Assembly: GCA_965229635.1 (NCBI GenBank)
Contig: OZ245894.1
Location: 4,836,001-4,900,000, forward strand
DNA: 64,000 nt
Direction of reading: 5' to 3'
Source of the DNA: BQJU01 sp965229635
GTDB lineage: Bacteria > Bacteroidota > Bacteroidia > Chitinophagales > Saprospiraceae
Positions 25,933 through 35,500 of this stretch are shown here, piece after piece. Numbering within the stretch: the stretch's first letter is position 1; each line of letters opens with the position of its first letter. The position numbers and the translations under genes were made by a program. The notes beneath the pieces were generated by a model. That model was given only the letters and a program-made list of their open reading frames with translations. It had not been told where the DNA came from and did not search any database.

Positions 25933-26057
25933 GCGTATGTCGCCAATCGACCAGAGCCGATAATTTCGCCCTTAAAGCAAGCAGGGTTTACACTTTAAGT
26001 TTTAAACTTGCGTTACTATTCAAAAAAGAATCAAAAAGCATACGCTAATTCTCGAGA

Positions 26058-27137
26058 ATGAAAAAACGATACGCTCCAGTCCTGCTCATACTACTGTTGA
26101 CCAGCATCACGGTTCGGGCACAAAAATATAGTAATGAATTCCTTTCACTCGGTATCGGCGCGCGCGCTCAGGCTTTGGGCAATGCAGTGGTTGCCGATGT
26201 GAGTAATGTGGAAGCCGGTTATTGGAATCCTGCCGGGTTGACATCCATTTCTTCCGATATTGGCGTTCAGGTGGGTGCCATGCACACGGAGTGGTTTGCC
26301 GGAATTGGCAAATTTGATTACCTCGGCGTAGCCCTCCCCACCAATAATCCGGATCGGCGGATGGCCTTGTCTCTGATCCGCTTTGGTATCGATGGTATTC
26401 CCAATACGCTCTCGCTTTACAATAGTGATGGCACCGTTAACTTTGACAATATCAAGGAATTTTCGGCGGCAGATTATGCTTTCTTAGTGAGCTACGCCCG
26501 CAGGCTGAAAGCCAAAAAAGGGGAGTTTCTCGTAGGAGGAAATGTGAAAGTGGTACACCGTCGAATTGGTCCTTTTGCCACCTCCTGGGGTTTTGGCATC
26601 GACCTGGGGGCACAGTATAAAATCGGCAAATTACAGCTGGGGGCTAATTTAAGAGACATCACCACTACTTTCAATGCGTGGTCCTTTGACTTCACCGAAG
26701 AAGACAAACGAACGCTCGAACTCACCAATAATGAAGTGCCCATCAGCAGTGTAGAAATCACCAAGCCACAGGCTATTCTAGGAGCTGCTTATCGTTTTCA
26801 GTTAAAAAACGTAGGCCTTCGCCCGGAGCTGGATTTCATCGTTACCACCGATGGCCAGCGGAATACCCTGGTTTCCGCCGATCCCTTCAGTATTGATCCT
26901 GCCTTTGGTCTAGAGGCTGATTATAAGCAGTTCATTTACCTACGGGCAGGCGTCAATCAATTTCAAAAGGAAACGGATTTTGACCAGACCGAAATGCTGA
27001 CGATGCGGCCTAGTCTTGGAGTTGGATTGGTGCTTGGGCGCCTCCAACTGGATTATGCCTACACCGATCTGGGAGACGCCAATAGTCGTACCTCACACGT
27101 GATCTCGGCTATGCTGAGCCTGGAACCTAACGATTAA
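26058..27137 (+). CDS. PorV/PorQ-family outer-membrane protein
   Basis: 359 residues. Signal peptide about 1-21 (ending TVRAQ), then the family N-terminus EFLSLGIGARAQALGNAVVA and GYWNPAGLTS, shared by PorV, PorQ and FadL-like UPF0164 barrels. The rest is beta-rich (FLVGGNVKVVHRRIG, LQLGANLRDITTTF, LRAGVNQF) and ends with a short last strand (HVISAMLSLE). PorV shuttles T9SS cargo to the attachment complex and PorQ has a related role; which one this is cannot be decided. This fits the three T9SS-sorted proteins encoded in the window. Its stop (27137) is 1 bp from the stop of convergent murB. Confidence 0.82.
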   Translation: MKKRYAPVLLILLLTSITVRAQKYSNEFLSLGIGARAQALGNAVVADVSNVEAGYWNPAGLTSISSDIGVQVGAMHTEWFAGIGKFDYLGVALPTNNPDRRMALSLIRFGIDGIPNTLSLYNSDGTVNFDNIKEFSAADYAFLVSYARRLKAKKGEFLVGGNVKVVHRRIGPFATSWGFGIDLGAQYKIGKLQLGANLRDITTTFNAWSFDFTEEDKRTLELTNNEVPISSVEITKPQAILGAAYRFQLKNVGLRPELDFIVTTDGQRNTLVSADPFSIDPAFGLEADYKQFIYLRAGVNQFQKETDFDQTEMLTMRPSLGVGLVLGRLQLDYAYTDLGDANSRTSHVISAMLSLEPND

Positions 27138-27138
27138 C

Positions 27139-28152
27139 TTATCCTACAACATTCACTTCTGGCGACAGCTCTATGCCAAATTTTTCCTTGACGGAATGAA
27201 TGATTTGCTGCGCCAAATCCCAGATTTCCTGTCCGGAAGCACCACCGTGATTGACCAGCACTAAGGCCTGGTGTTGGTAAGTGCCCGTATTCCCTACCCT
27301 TTTGCCTTTCCAGCCGCATTGCTCGATTAACCAACCGGCTGGGACTTTGATCAAACCTTCAGAACCTGGATAGTGCACAATGTTGGAAAATTGATCCTGC
27401 AAAGTATCAAACTGACTTTGAGGAATTTCCGGATTTTTAAAAAACGACCCGGCATTGCCAATTTCCTTTGGATCGGGTAGTTTCTCGGTGCGGATTTGAA
27501 TGACGGCATTGCTCACATCGCGGATGGATGGCTCGGAGATCCCTTTTTCTGCCAAAGTAGAACGAATGGCACCGTATGCTGTATTGATCTGATGATTGGC
27601 TAAAGTTAGCTCCAGCCAAACCCGTGTAATCAACATCTCCCCCTTCAGGTTCTGCTTAAAAATGCTATTGCGATAGCCAAACTGACATTCCTTCTTGTTG
27701 AAACGATGCAGCTTTCCGGTGGATAGTTCCATTGCTTCCAGTTCGAAAAAAACGTCTTGCAGTTCTACCCCATAAGCACCAATATTCTGAATGGGCGCAG
27801 CTCCAACTGTTCCCGGAATCAGCGACAGATTTTCGATGCCTCCCAGCCCATGATCGAGGCACCACAGCACCAGCTGGTGCCAGTTGACACCACCACCGAT
27901 TTCTACAAGGGCTTTATCGTTTTCCTGCTTAACAACAGCAATTCCCTCGATTTGATTGTGAATGATCAGGCCCTGAAAATCGTGCACAAAGAGCACATTA
28001 CTTCCACCGCCGAGGATAAAGATGGGCGCATAGTTGTGTAATAGTAAAGGAGACAGCTCTTTTGCTTCACGCAAATGAGTGAAATAAGCGGTCTTGACGT
28101 CCAGACCAAACGTATTGTAGTCTTTGAGGGAATACTGCTCATGTAAATGCAT
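27139..28152 (-). CDS. murB: UDP-N-acetylenolpyruvoylglucosamine reductase
   Basis: 337 residues, close to the E. coli-type (type I) length. The N-terminal FAD domain has LKDYNTFGLDVKTAYF and ILGGGSNVLF; IQNIGAYGVELQDVF follows, then GYRNSIFK with the catalytic Arg/Tyr region, the Ser proton donor in AGSFFKNP, and the C-terminal LSPEVNVVG with the conserved Glu. It reduces UDP-GlcNAc-enolpyruvate to UDP-MurNAc for peptidoglycan. The ATG is preceded by TTACTTTGCTGCC, a one-mismatch -7 box only 5 nt upstream, like the DUF368 gene. Confidence 0.95.
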   Translation of the reverse strand: MHLHEQYSLKDYNTFGLDVKTAYFTHLREAKELSPLLLHNYAPIFILGGGSNVLFVHDFQGLIIHNQIEGIAVVKQENDKALVEIGGGVNWHQLVLWCLDHGLGGIENLSLIPGTVGAAPIQNIGAYGVELQDVFFELEAMELSTGKLHRFNKKECQFGYRNSIFKQNLKGEMLITRVWLELTLANHQINTAYGAIRSTLAEKGISEPSIRDVSNAVIQIRTEKLPDPKEIGNAGSFFKNPEIPQSQFDTLQDQFSNIVHYPGSEGLIKVPAGWLIEQCGWKGKRVGNTGTYQHQALVLVNHGGASGQEIWDLAQQIIHSVKEKFGIELSPEVNVVG

Positions 28153-28191
28153 GGCAGCAAAGTAAAGGCGAATTGTTGAATTGTCCTACAG

Positions 28192-28226
28192 GATCAAAAA
28201 AAAAGGTCGCACTACCAAGTGCGACC
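28192..28226 (-). terminator. Strong rho-independent terminator
   Basis: The stem pairs 28205-28213 with 28218-28226 (9 bp, no mismatches, ACCA loop on the plus strand) and is followed on the minus strand by a run of Ts. It ends the candidate sRNA and/or the symporter transcript before murB. Confidence 0.85.
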
Positions 28227-28291
28227 ATTCAAAATTGAACTAGTATGAAAAAACTCTATGCGAAGAGCACACTTCTAAAGAGTGTCGCTCT
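28196..28291 (-). ncRNA. Candidate small RNA with own promoter and terminator
   Basis: Read on the minus strand: TTG (28325-28327), 21-bp spacer, AACCTTTG (28296-28303, one mismatch to TAnnTTTG), then a likely start near 28291. The RNA would begin with a hairpin AGAGC-GACACT..AGTGT-GCTCT (10 bp with one bulge, 28264-28291), continue through an AU-rich linker, and end in a 9-bp stem GGTCGCACT/AGTGCGACC (28205-28226) followed by nine Ts. Total about 96 nt. The terminator alone could also serve the symporter gene ending at 28368; the extra 5' hairpin and promoter favour a separate RNA. No known RNA family recognised. Confidence 0.4.
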
Positions 28292-28367
28292 GATACAAAG
28301 GTTGCTCGATTCAGTTCAATTTGCCAAAAATTCAGACGAATGGTCACTTTTTTAAGTCGAAAGTAAA

Positions 28368-30191
28368 TTATGCCGCTTTATCGAGTCGATCCCACCAAAA
28401 TCGTTTGAGCCAGTAGGAGGTCAAGAGGAAGATCACAACACTGATCCACCAGCCTGAGGATTGACGGAAAATCAGATAAATGGGCATCACCACCAGGGTC
28501 ATTTGCCAAACGATTCCAACCAGAATATTGATCATATCCCGACCAAAATCTTTATTAGGTTGAAATTGTGGATCGGCAGCCTGTGCCTTTTCTCGGATGG
28601 GTTTCCAAAAGCCCCAGGGGCGCGTTTGTTTGTAAAATGTCAACAGTACTTCATCTGTTTCGGAAGGTGTAAGCAAACAGCCCAGAAATGACCCAAGAAA
28701 GGAGAACCCCAAGATTACGGGAAAAAGATAGATAGCGGCAACGTCCGGTGCCAAAATCGGAACAAAGGTAGACGCGATCAATCCCGCCAGCATACCCCAG
28801 AAGTAGCCATAACCATTGAAGCGCCACCATATCCATTTCAACACATTGGCAGCAGCATACCCCCCGTACAGTGCAGAGGTAATCCACAGGGTCAGTGAAT
28901 TGATAGAACTGGCAAAAAAGCCAAAAAACAAACCGATCACCACCAGTAGGATGCTGGCCCAGTAGCTGTAGCGCACGTAGGTTTTTTCATCGGCATCGGG
29001 GTTGATGTATTTTTTATAAATATCGTTGACCAGATAAGCCGGCGCGGCATTGATAAAAGCAGCGAAGGTACCCATAAAAGCTGCCAGTAGTCCGGCTAGT
29101 AGCAATCCCTGAAAGCCAGTGGGAATGAAGCGTTCAATGGCCAGCGGCAAAACGATTTCAAAATCTACCTGTTCCATGCCCGCCAGTTCCGGGGTTAGAT
29201 ATACCAGAGCCAGCGCGGCAAAACCGGCAATCATCAGATAGCGTGGAAACATAAGCACCAGAATGGTGAGTCCATTCATTTTGGCCGCCTCCGTAGGGGT
29301 TTTTGTCGACAGTACGCGCTGCATGTCGTAGCTGGGCACTGGGCCCGCTAAACTGGCAAAGATGCCTTTAAACAACATCATCATGAACAAAATACCAAAC
29401 AGCTCAAACCCATCACTGGCGATTTTGTCATTGACACTATCCAGGTAGCCCGTCCAGTCAAGATCGAGGTTCCAGCCAAAAAACAGGTCCATCCAGCCGG
29501 GGGGTACTGCTTCCGCAATCTGCTCACCAGTCACCTGCGTAAAAGCGATGTAACCCACCACAATACAGGAAATCGTCATGATGATAAACTGCAATACTTC
29601 GGTAGCCACTACACTCCACATTCCACCCTTGATAGTATAAAGCGTGGTAAAACCAATGATAATCAAGGCATAACTGCTTTCGGAATCCAGCTGTAAAGTA
29701 CCGAGCTGTACCGACAAATCCCAGGGAAAAAAGATGGTGGCAAATTTGCCGATGCCTTCAAAAAAATAGGCAATAAACCCAAATACGCTGATGATGGCAA
29801 AAATGGTCACGATGATGTGGGAAAGCCTGGCCCCTACTCCATCGCCAAAGCGGAAGGTGATCCACTGGGCACCGGTCAATACATTGGATCTGCGCAGCCA
29901 AATGGCCAGAAAGACCATCATAAACACCTGATTCCACACCGGCCACAACCAGGGTATCCAGGCACTTTTCAGGCCGTATACAAACAGCAAAGTGACGGTC
30001 CACATCGTTCCTGATATATCAAACATACCCGAGGCATTGGATAAGCCCAGGTAGTACCAGGGTATGTCATTGCCGCCGAGAAAGTAGGCCTGTAGATTTT
30101 TCGAGGCCCGTTGCGAAATCCAGAATCCAAAGAAGATCGTCGTGGCCAAATAGGCTACAATAATACAGATATCGAGAGTAGATAAGCTCAT
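28368..30191 (-). CDS. Sodium:solute symporter (SSS family)
   Basis: 607 residues with about 13-14 transmembrane helices. The N-terminal TM1 (LDICIIVAYLATTIFFGFWI) carries SQRASKNLQAYFLGG, the usual SSS loop, followed by LGLSNASGMFDISGTMW, a sodium-binding-type unwound helix, and TLYTIKGGMWSVVATEVLQF. An internal GFQGLLLAGLLAAFMGTFAA segment is also typical. The C-terminal extension (about 520-607) adds a basic cytosolic stretch and two more hydrophobic segments. It is 20 bp downstream of an alpha-L-rhamnosidase-like gene, so it probably imports a sugar released by that enzyme (inference). The pair has a palindromic operator-like site in its promoter region. Confidence 0.9.
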   Translation of the reverse strand: MSLSTLDICIIVAYLATTIFFGFWISQRASKNLQAYFLGGNDIPWYYLGLSNASGMFDISGTMWTVTLLFVYGLKSAWIPWLWPVWNQVFMMVFLAIWLRRSNVLTGAQWITFRFGDGVGARLSHIIVTIFAIISVFGFIAYFFEGIGKFATIFFPWDLSVQLGTLQLDSESSYALIIIGFTTLYTIKGGMWSVVATEVLQFIIMTISCIVVGYIAFTQVTGEQIAEAVPPGWMDLFFGWNLDLDWTGYLDSVNDKIASDGFELFGILFMMMLFKGIFASLAGPVPSYDMQRVLSTKTPTEAAKMNGLTILVLMFPRYLMIAGFAALALVYLTPELAGMEQVDFEIVLPLAIERFIPTGFQGLLLAGLLAAFMGTFAAFINAAPAYLVNDIYKKYINPDADEKTYVRYSYWASILLVVIGLFFGFFASSINSLTLWITSALYGGYAAANVLKWIWWRFNGYGYFWGMLAGLIASTFVPILAPDVAAIYLFPVILGFSFLGSFLGCLLTPSETDEVLLTFYKQTRPWGFWKPIREKAQAADPQFQPNKDFGRDMINILVGIVWQMTLVVMPIYLIFRQSSGWWISVVIFLLTSYWLKRFWWDRLDKAA

Positions 30192-30211
30192 TTATTGTAC
30201 GTTTTACTGAA

Positions 30212-32407
30212 CTACAAGTCTTGATAATTCACCACATATTGCTGCCCCGACTCAATTGTTAGTTGGTATTCATGCTCTGAAAGCTTCCTGATCGTTCCCG
30301 TATTAACCGAAGGTTTTCTTTTACTCTGGAAGGTCAAAATTCCCTTACCATCAATGCCTTTCACCCTGATTACTTTCTTATTGCAATAGACCTCAATATC
30401 TCCCTGGGGTGTAGGCACTTTGCCCTCCATCCATTCCAGACCACCAAGATTTGGTTTAATTTGATATTCACTATAACCGGGTGAGGTGGGCTCTACACCA
30501 AGGTAATATCGGCCAAACAGATATACGGGACTGGCCCCCCAGGCGTGACAAAGGCTTTTGCCGTATTTTCTCCCATACATGGCCAAGTGCTCCATACCAC
30601 TATGTTTGGGATTGTACATCTCCCAAAATGAGGTTGCTCCAAGGTCCAGCATTCCGCCCCAATAATCGCGGATTTCATCAAGGACAAATTCCTGTTCGCC
30701 CATGGCACACAGAGCTTCCAGCTCATAAAATCGCATGTAAGGTGTGGTGATTTGCAAGACCTCATCATTTAGGATCACCTTTTCTTTTACACTCTGCTTT
30801 TGCTCCTCAGTGAAGTAATTAAAGAAGATTCCGAACATATTCGCATAGCGAGTCACCATGTCCTGCATCTCGCCATCAATCCGCTGATGAAGCATGACTT
30901 GCCGATCCTCATCCCAAAAGACATCAAAAAGTTTCTGTCTCAAATTATTAGCCAGCGACTGATAATATTGCTGATCTTCCTTTTCTCCGGCAATTTTGGC
31001 GCTCACAGCCATTGCTTCAAGGCTGCGGGCAAGCAACATTTGCTCAAAACTCACCTCTCCCGTTTTGGGCAGCCCATCGGCCCAATCTATGAAGACCCAG
31101 TCGCCTTCAAGTGGTTCTAAAAAACCATTTTCATTCCGACGCCCCAAACAGAATTCCATCAGGCTCTTAATTCGGGGATAGAAGTTTTTAATAAAGGAGT
31201 CATCACCTGTATACAGGTAATAGTCGTATATGCCCACAAACCAATAGAGCGAATAATCCATTATGGTATTGATATGTGAGGTGATAGGGTCTTTTCCACG
31301 CAGCGCCAATAAGGTGCGCTTAACCGATGGAGAATCAAAAAAAAGATAGTAATTCATCAAATAGCTTTGGTAAGCATCGCCGGACCAAATCCAACGGTCG
31401 CGTTTAATCCCGTCAAGAAAGAATTCTCGCGTATTTAAATGCATCGTGTAGACGGATACATCCCATATCTCGTTCAACAAGTCATCCGAACACTTAAAAT
31501 CCCCACGATACTCCACCGGCAAATATTCGTACAACATCGAAATAGAATCGTATTCGAGTGTAGGCTCTGATCGCACCTGTACATAGCGATATGCTTTCGA
31601 TTTATGATGAGTGTACGTTGATGCTTGTGTGCCGTCAAAATCCAGGTAATCCAGCGTTTCACATTTGACAGAATCCATAGCTTCTTCCCGTGATTCTCCA
31701 TAGTATAGTGAAAGCTTCCCGTTACCTTTTAAGCCATGAATACGTATATAACCAAAGGTTTCCCTGCCAAAATCTACCAGGTTTCCATCACCTAGCGCTT
31801 CTGTACTTTTTGCACTCCACGGTTCAGTCGCAAGACGAAAATCAGAAGGCCGATCCTCTGGTGTGTTAAAATTCCAGGTACCCACCGGAGTCCAGGGAGT
31901 ACCCGATTGGTGAGCCACCCCATTTTCATCTATCCATTGTTTGTCTTCATAGGTGACAATCCAGGATTGATCAGAATTGAGGTAAGTCCCATCAATGAAA
32001 ATCGCAGGCAATGTTTCCTGGTCATATACTTTTAAAACCATTTTATGATCTCCAGCAGGTAAGGTGATCTTTTTTGGTTGGCCGTGAATAAGTTTGCCAT
32101 CGACATACAATCGGAATGGCCCCTGGGTATGAATGGCAATTTCGTCTTCAGCCGGCAGGTTGAATTCTTTTTGAAAGGTAACCAATGCGTAAGGGCTATA
32201 GTAACGCCACAACGGAGGCAACACAGCTTCTCTTTCCGTTCGCCGAACTTGCATCTTGTTGCTTAGCCAGATTTCGTAATCCCCGGGATACCAAATCCAG
32301 GTCGCATCGGAAATGACATCTAATTGTCTCTGAGCGTTGATACCAGTGGCCAAACATAAAATAACCGCAATGCCCGCAATTCTTAATTGAGTACTAAAAA
32401 ATGCCAT
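30212..32407 (-). CDS. Alpha-L-rhamnosidase-like (GH78-related) exported glycoside hydrolase
   Basis: 731 residues. Signal peptide about 1-25 (ending GINAQ). An N-terminal beta region (DATWIWYPGDYEIW) contains a short carbohydrate-binding-like sandwich. The GH78-type (alpha/alpha)6 barrel is marked by EFFLDGIKRDRWIWSGD (about 328-344, bearing conserved Asp and Arg), GDWVFIDWAD, and the C-terminal SLCHAWGASPVYLFGRYYLG. The C-terminal beta domain runs to the end. The order matches alpha-L-rhamnosidases; substitution in the key motif (RWIW in place of the more usual RLGW) means the leaving sugar could be something else. It is transcribed with the symporter from the 32.4 kb divergent promoter region. 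Confidence 0.83.
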   Translation of the reverse strand: MAFFSTQLRIAGIAVILCLATGINAQRQLDVISDATWIWYPGDYEIWLSNKMQVRRTEREAVLPPLWRYYSPYALVTFQKEFNLPAEDEIAIHTQGPFRLYVDGKLIHGQPKKITLPAGDHKMVLKVYDQETLPAIFIDGTYLNSDQSWIVTYEDKQWIDENGVAHQSGTPWTPVGTWNFNTPEDRPSDFRLATEPWSAKSTEALGDGNLVDFGRETFGYIRIHGLKGNGKLSLYYGESREEAMDSVKCETLDYLDFDGTQASTYTHHKSKAYRYVQVRSEPTLEYDSISMLYEYLPVEYRGDFKCSDDLLNEIWDVSVYTMHLNTREFFLDGIKRDRWIWSGDAYQSYLMNYYLFFDSPSVKRTLLALRGKDPITSHINTIMDYSLYWFVGIYDYYLYTGDDSFIKNFYPRIKSLMEFCLGRRNENGFLEPLEGDWVFIDWADGLPKTGEVSFEQMLLARSLEAMAVSAKIAGEKEDQQYYQSLANNLRQKLFDVFWDEDRQVMLHQRIDGEMQDMVTRYANMFGIFFNYFTEEQKQSVKEKVILNDEVLQITTPYMRFYELEALCAMGEQEFVLDEIRDYWGGMLDLGATSFWEMYNPKHSGMEHLAMYGRKYGKSLCHAWGASPVYLFGRYYLGVEPTSPGYSEYQIKPNLGGLEWMEGKVPTPQGDIEVYCNKKVIRVKGIDGKGILTFQSKRKPSVNTGTIRKLSEHEYQLTIESGQQYVVNYQDL

Positions 32408-32428
32408 ATGTTATTCGTTTTACACAAC

Positions 32429-32442
32429 TGTGTGCGTACACA
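32429..32442. promoter_or_regulatory. Operator-like palindrome, copy A
   Basis: TGTGTGCGTACACA matches the perfect palindrome TGTGTGCGCACACA at 13 of 14 positions. It lies 22 bp upstream of the minus-strand glycosidase start, in the 144-bp divergent region shared with the UnbV/FG-GAP gene at 32552. A partial direct repeat, TACACAAC, occurs at 32421 and again at 32437. On the minus strand its flank reads TTGTGTACGCACACAGTT, closely matching the SusC promoter site at 37.29 kb. A weak -7-like TAAAATTG for the plus-strand gene is at 32505-32512. Confidence 0.65.
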
Positions 32443-32551
32443 ACTATTTTTTTCGTAAAATCAGAAAAAAATTAATGAATGCCTATTAATTCAAAAAGAA
32501 TAATTAAAATTGACCTGAAATCGCATTTTTCAGTCCAAAAAAGAGCCTGTT

Positions 32552-35500
32552 ATGAAATGTTTATACCTCGTGATGTTGAGTTTGCTACCCGGCCTGATTG
32601 GTGCTCAACAATTGTTTTCCCTTCGCATTCCTGAAGAAACTCATGTCGACTTTGAAAATACAGTCACCGATGAGCAGGAACACAATATTCTACTCTACTC
32701 CAACTACTACGGTGGAGCTGGCATTGGTGTAGGTGACTTTAATAAAGACGGACTTACTGATCTTTATTTTGCCGGCAACCTCGTGGCCGATCGGCTGTAT
32801 TTTAACCAGGGCAACTGGCAGTTTGAAGACGTCACCGAAAAGGCAGGGATACAGGATAACGGAGGCTGGTCATCCGGAGTGGTGGTAGCCGATGTCAACA
32901 ATGATGGCTGGCTCGATATCTACGTCACTCGTGAATTGTACGACGAGAAGCCTGAACTGCGAAAGAATGTGCTTTATATCAACCAGCAGGATGGCACCTT
33001 TAAGGAAATGGCTGCCGCCTACGGCATTGACAATAATGAAAGAACCCGCCATGCTTCTTTCCTTGATTATGATAAAGATGGCTGGCTCGATCTCTTTTTA
33101 CTCAACCAACCACCCAATCCGGGAAATTACAGTAACTATTTTGGTGTAAATCTGCAGCAGGAGCAATGGGCACCACGTCTATTTCACAACACTGGTCAGG
33201 GGCAGTTTGAAGATGTATCTAAAAAGGCGGGCATTCTCATTCCGGGTTATCCCAATAGCCTCACCACAGCCGACCTGAATCGAGATGGTTGGGTGGATAT
33301 CTACATCGCCAATGATTATGAAGCACCGGATAAATGCTACCTCAATAACGGTGATGGTACCTTTACGGATATTTTGCAGGAAGCTACGGGCCATACCTCC
33401 TACTATAGTATGGGCGTAGATGCCAGCGACATCAATAACGACGGCTGGCTCGACCTGATGGTACTCGATATGGTAGCGGAAGACAACTTCCGACTAAAGT
33501 CGAATATGAGCGGTATGAACCCGGCGGCGTTCTGGAAGGTGGTGGCTGACGGTGGGCATTATCAGTACATGTTTAATACCCTGCAACTCAACAATGGTGT
33601 GGTGAATGACCAACTAAGCTTCAGCGATATTGCCCAAATGGCCAATGTGCCCAGCACCGATTGGAGCTGGTCCAACCTGATCGCCGATTTTGACAACGAC
33701 GGCTGGAAAGACATCCACGTGACCAATGGCCTCCTCCGGGACATCCGCAATAGTGATGCCGCCAAGGAATTCCCCAAATACGTACAGCACACCATTGACG
33801 AATTTATCAGAAACAATCCCAACGCCGGAGATGTCAGCATCTGGGATATTCTCGACCTGGATGAAGCGTTGGGTTTATTACCTTCCGTTCCATTGTCCAA
33901 TTATGCTTATCGCAATAACGGTGATTTGACCTTCAGTAAGGTATCCAAGGAATGGGGCCTGGATCGGGAGACTTTTTCCAACGGCAGCGCCTATGCCGAC
34001 CTTGACAATGATGGCGATCTGGACCTCATTGAAAACAACATCAACGCACCAGCCAGCCTTTACGAAAATCATAGTAATGACCAATCTGCCAATCACTTTC
34101 TACGGGTTTCGGTCACCGATCAAAGTCAAAACCAGACGCTTTTTGGTACCCGTTTCCGTATTGCTACGCCTAACGGAGAGCAGTACTATGAACTAACCAA
34201 TGTTCGCGGTATGTATTCCACCTCCGAACCGATAGCACATTTTGGTTTGGGCAAATTTGATCAGGTGCAGGAATTGCAAATCTTCTGGCCCGATGGCACG
34301 CAAACGCTCATGCAGGATGTCAAAGCCGGGCAAATCTCGGTTGATTACAGTCGGGCACCCCGCACAAAATTGCCAAAACTTTCACAGCACGATGACAAGC
34401 TTTTCGTCAACCAAGATTTGCCGAAAGGCATAAATTATACTCATCAGGAAAATAATTTTGACGATTTTGAAAAACAGGTATTGCTGCCGCACAAGATGTC
34501 GCAATTTGGTCCGGCAATGGCGGTTGGAGATGTCAACGGTGACCAGTTGGACGATGTCTACCTGGGCGGTGCTGCCGGGCAGAGTGGCGTGTTGTATACT
34601 CAACTCCCCGATGGTTCTTTCCAGGAAACGAGTCAAGATACCTGGCGCGAGCACCTGCTGTCAGAAGACCTGGACGCCATCTTTATCGACATCGATCATG
34701 ACAATGACCTCGACCTATATGTAGTGAGTGGTGGAAACGCCTTCCCGCAGCAATCCAGTCAATATCAGGATCGCATTTATGTAAATGATGGCAAAGGCAA
34801 TTTCCAATATCAGTCCGACCGTTTGCCCAAATTTCGCGACAGCGGCGGCTGTGTACGCCCCTTCGATTTTGATGGTGATGGCGACCTTGATCTTTTTGTG
34901 GGAGGTCGTCATAATCCCTGGGATTATCCAGCTCCGGCCATCAGTCGACTGCTGCGCAATGACAATGGACGCTACACGGATGTCACCAAGTCTCTGGCTC
35001 CCGATTTAATCTACCTGGGACTGGTAACCGATGCGGTATGGGTAGACCTGGAAAATGACGGGCCGGCAGAATTAGTTGTTTGTGGCGAGTGGATGCCCAT
35101 AACGCTATTCCGACTGGATAACGGGCATTTAACGAAAGTGGAGAATCCTGCTCTGGCCCAGACCAAAGGCTGGTGGTACAGCATCGAAGCGGCCGATATG
35201 GACGGCGATGGCGACCAGGATTTGATTGCCGGCAACCTGGGATTGAATTACAAATACAAAGCCTCCGCGGAAGAACCTTTTGAGGTCCATTATTACGACT
35301 TTGATAAAAATAACTCCAAGGATATCGTACTGAGTTATTACAACTTCGGCGAGCAATTTCCGGTGCGTGGTCGTTCCTGTTCCTCTGAGCAGGTACCGAT
35401 GATCAAGGAAAAATTTAAGACTTATAATCTCTTTGCCGATGCCAACCTGACGGAAGTCTACGGCGAAGATAAACTGGAAAAAGCACTGCATTACCAGGCG

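Noticed and set aside
25932..26046. 8-bp inverted repeat AGCGTATG / CATACGCT flanking the gap before the PorV-like gene
   Set aside because: The arms are 99 bp apart and short; AGCGTATG also occurs by chance near 35903 and 37070. No mobile-element features accompany it.
28245..28355. 36-codon plus-strand frame (MKKLYAKSTLLKSVALIQ...) just after the 28.2 kb hairpin
   Set aside because: It lies antisense to the candidate sRNA, has no ribosome site or promoter on its strand, and the hairpin and T-run make sense only on the minus strand.
32429..32442. Reading the palindromes as CRP/FNR sites
   Set aside because: CRP-type sites are TGTGA-N6-TCACA with half sites further apart; here TGTG and CACA are only 6 bp apart with a fixed central CG.
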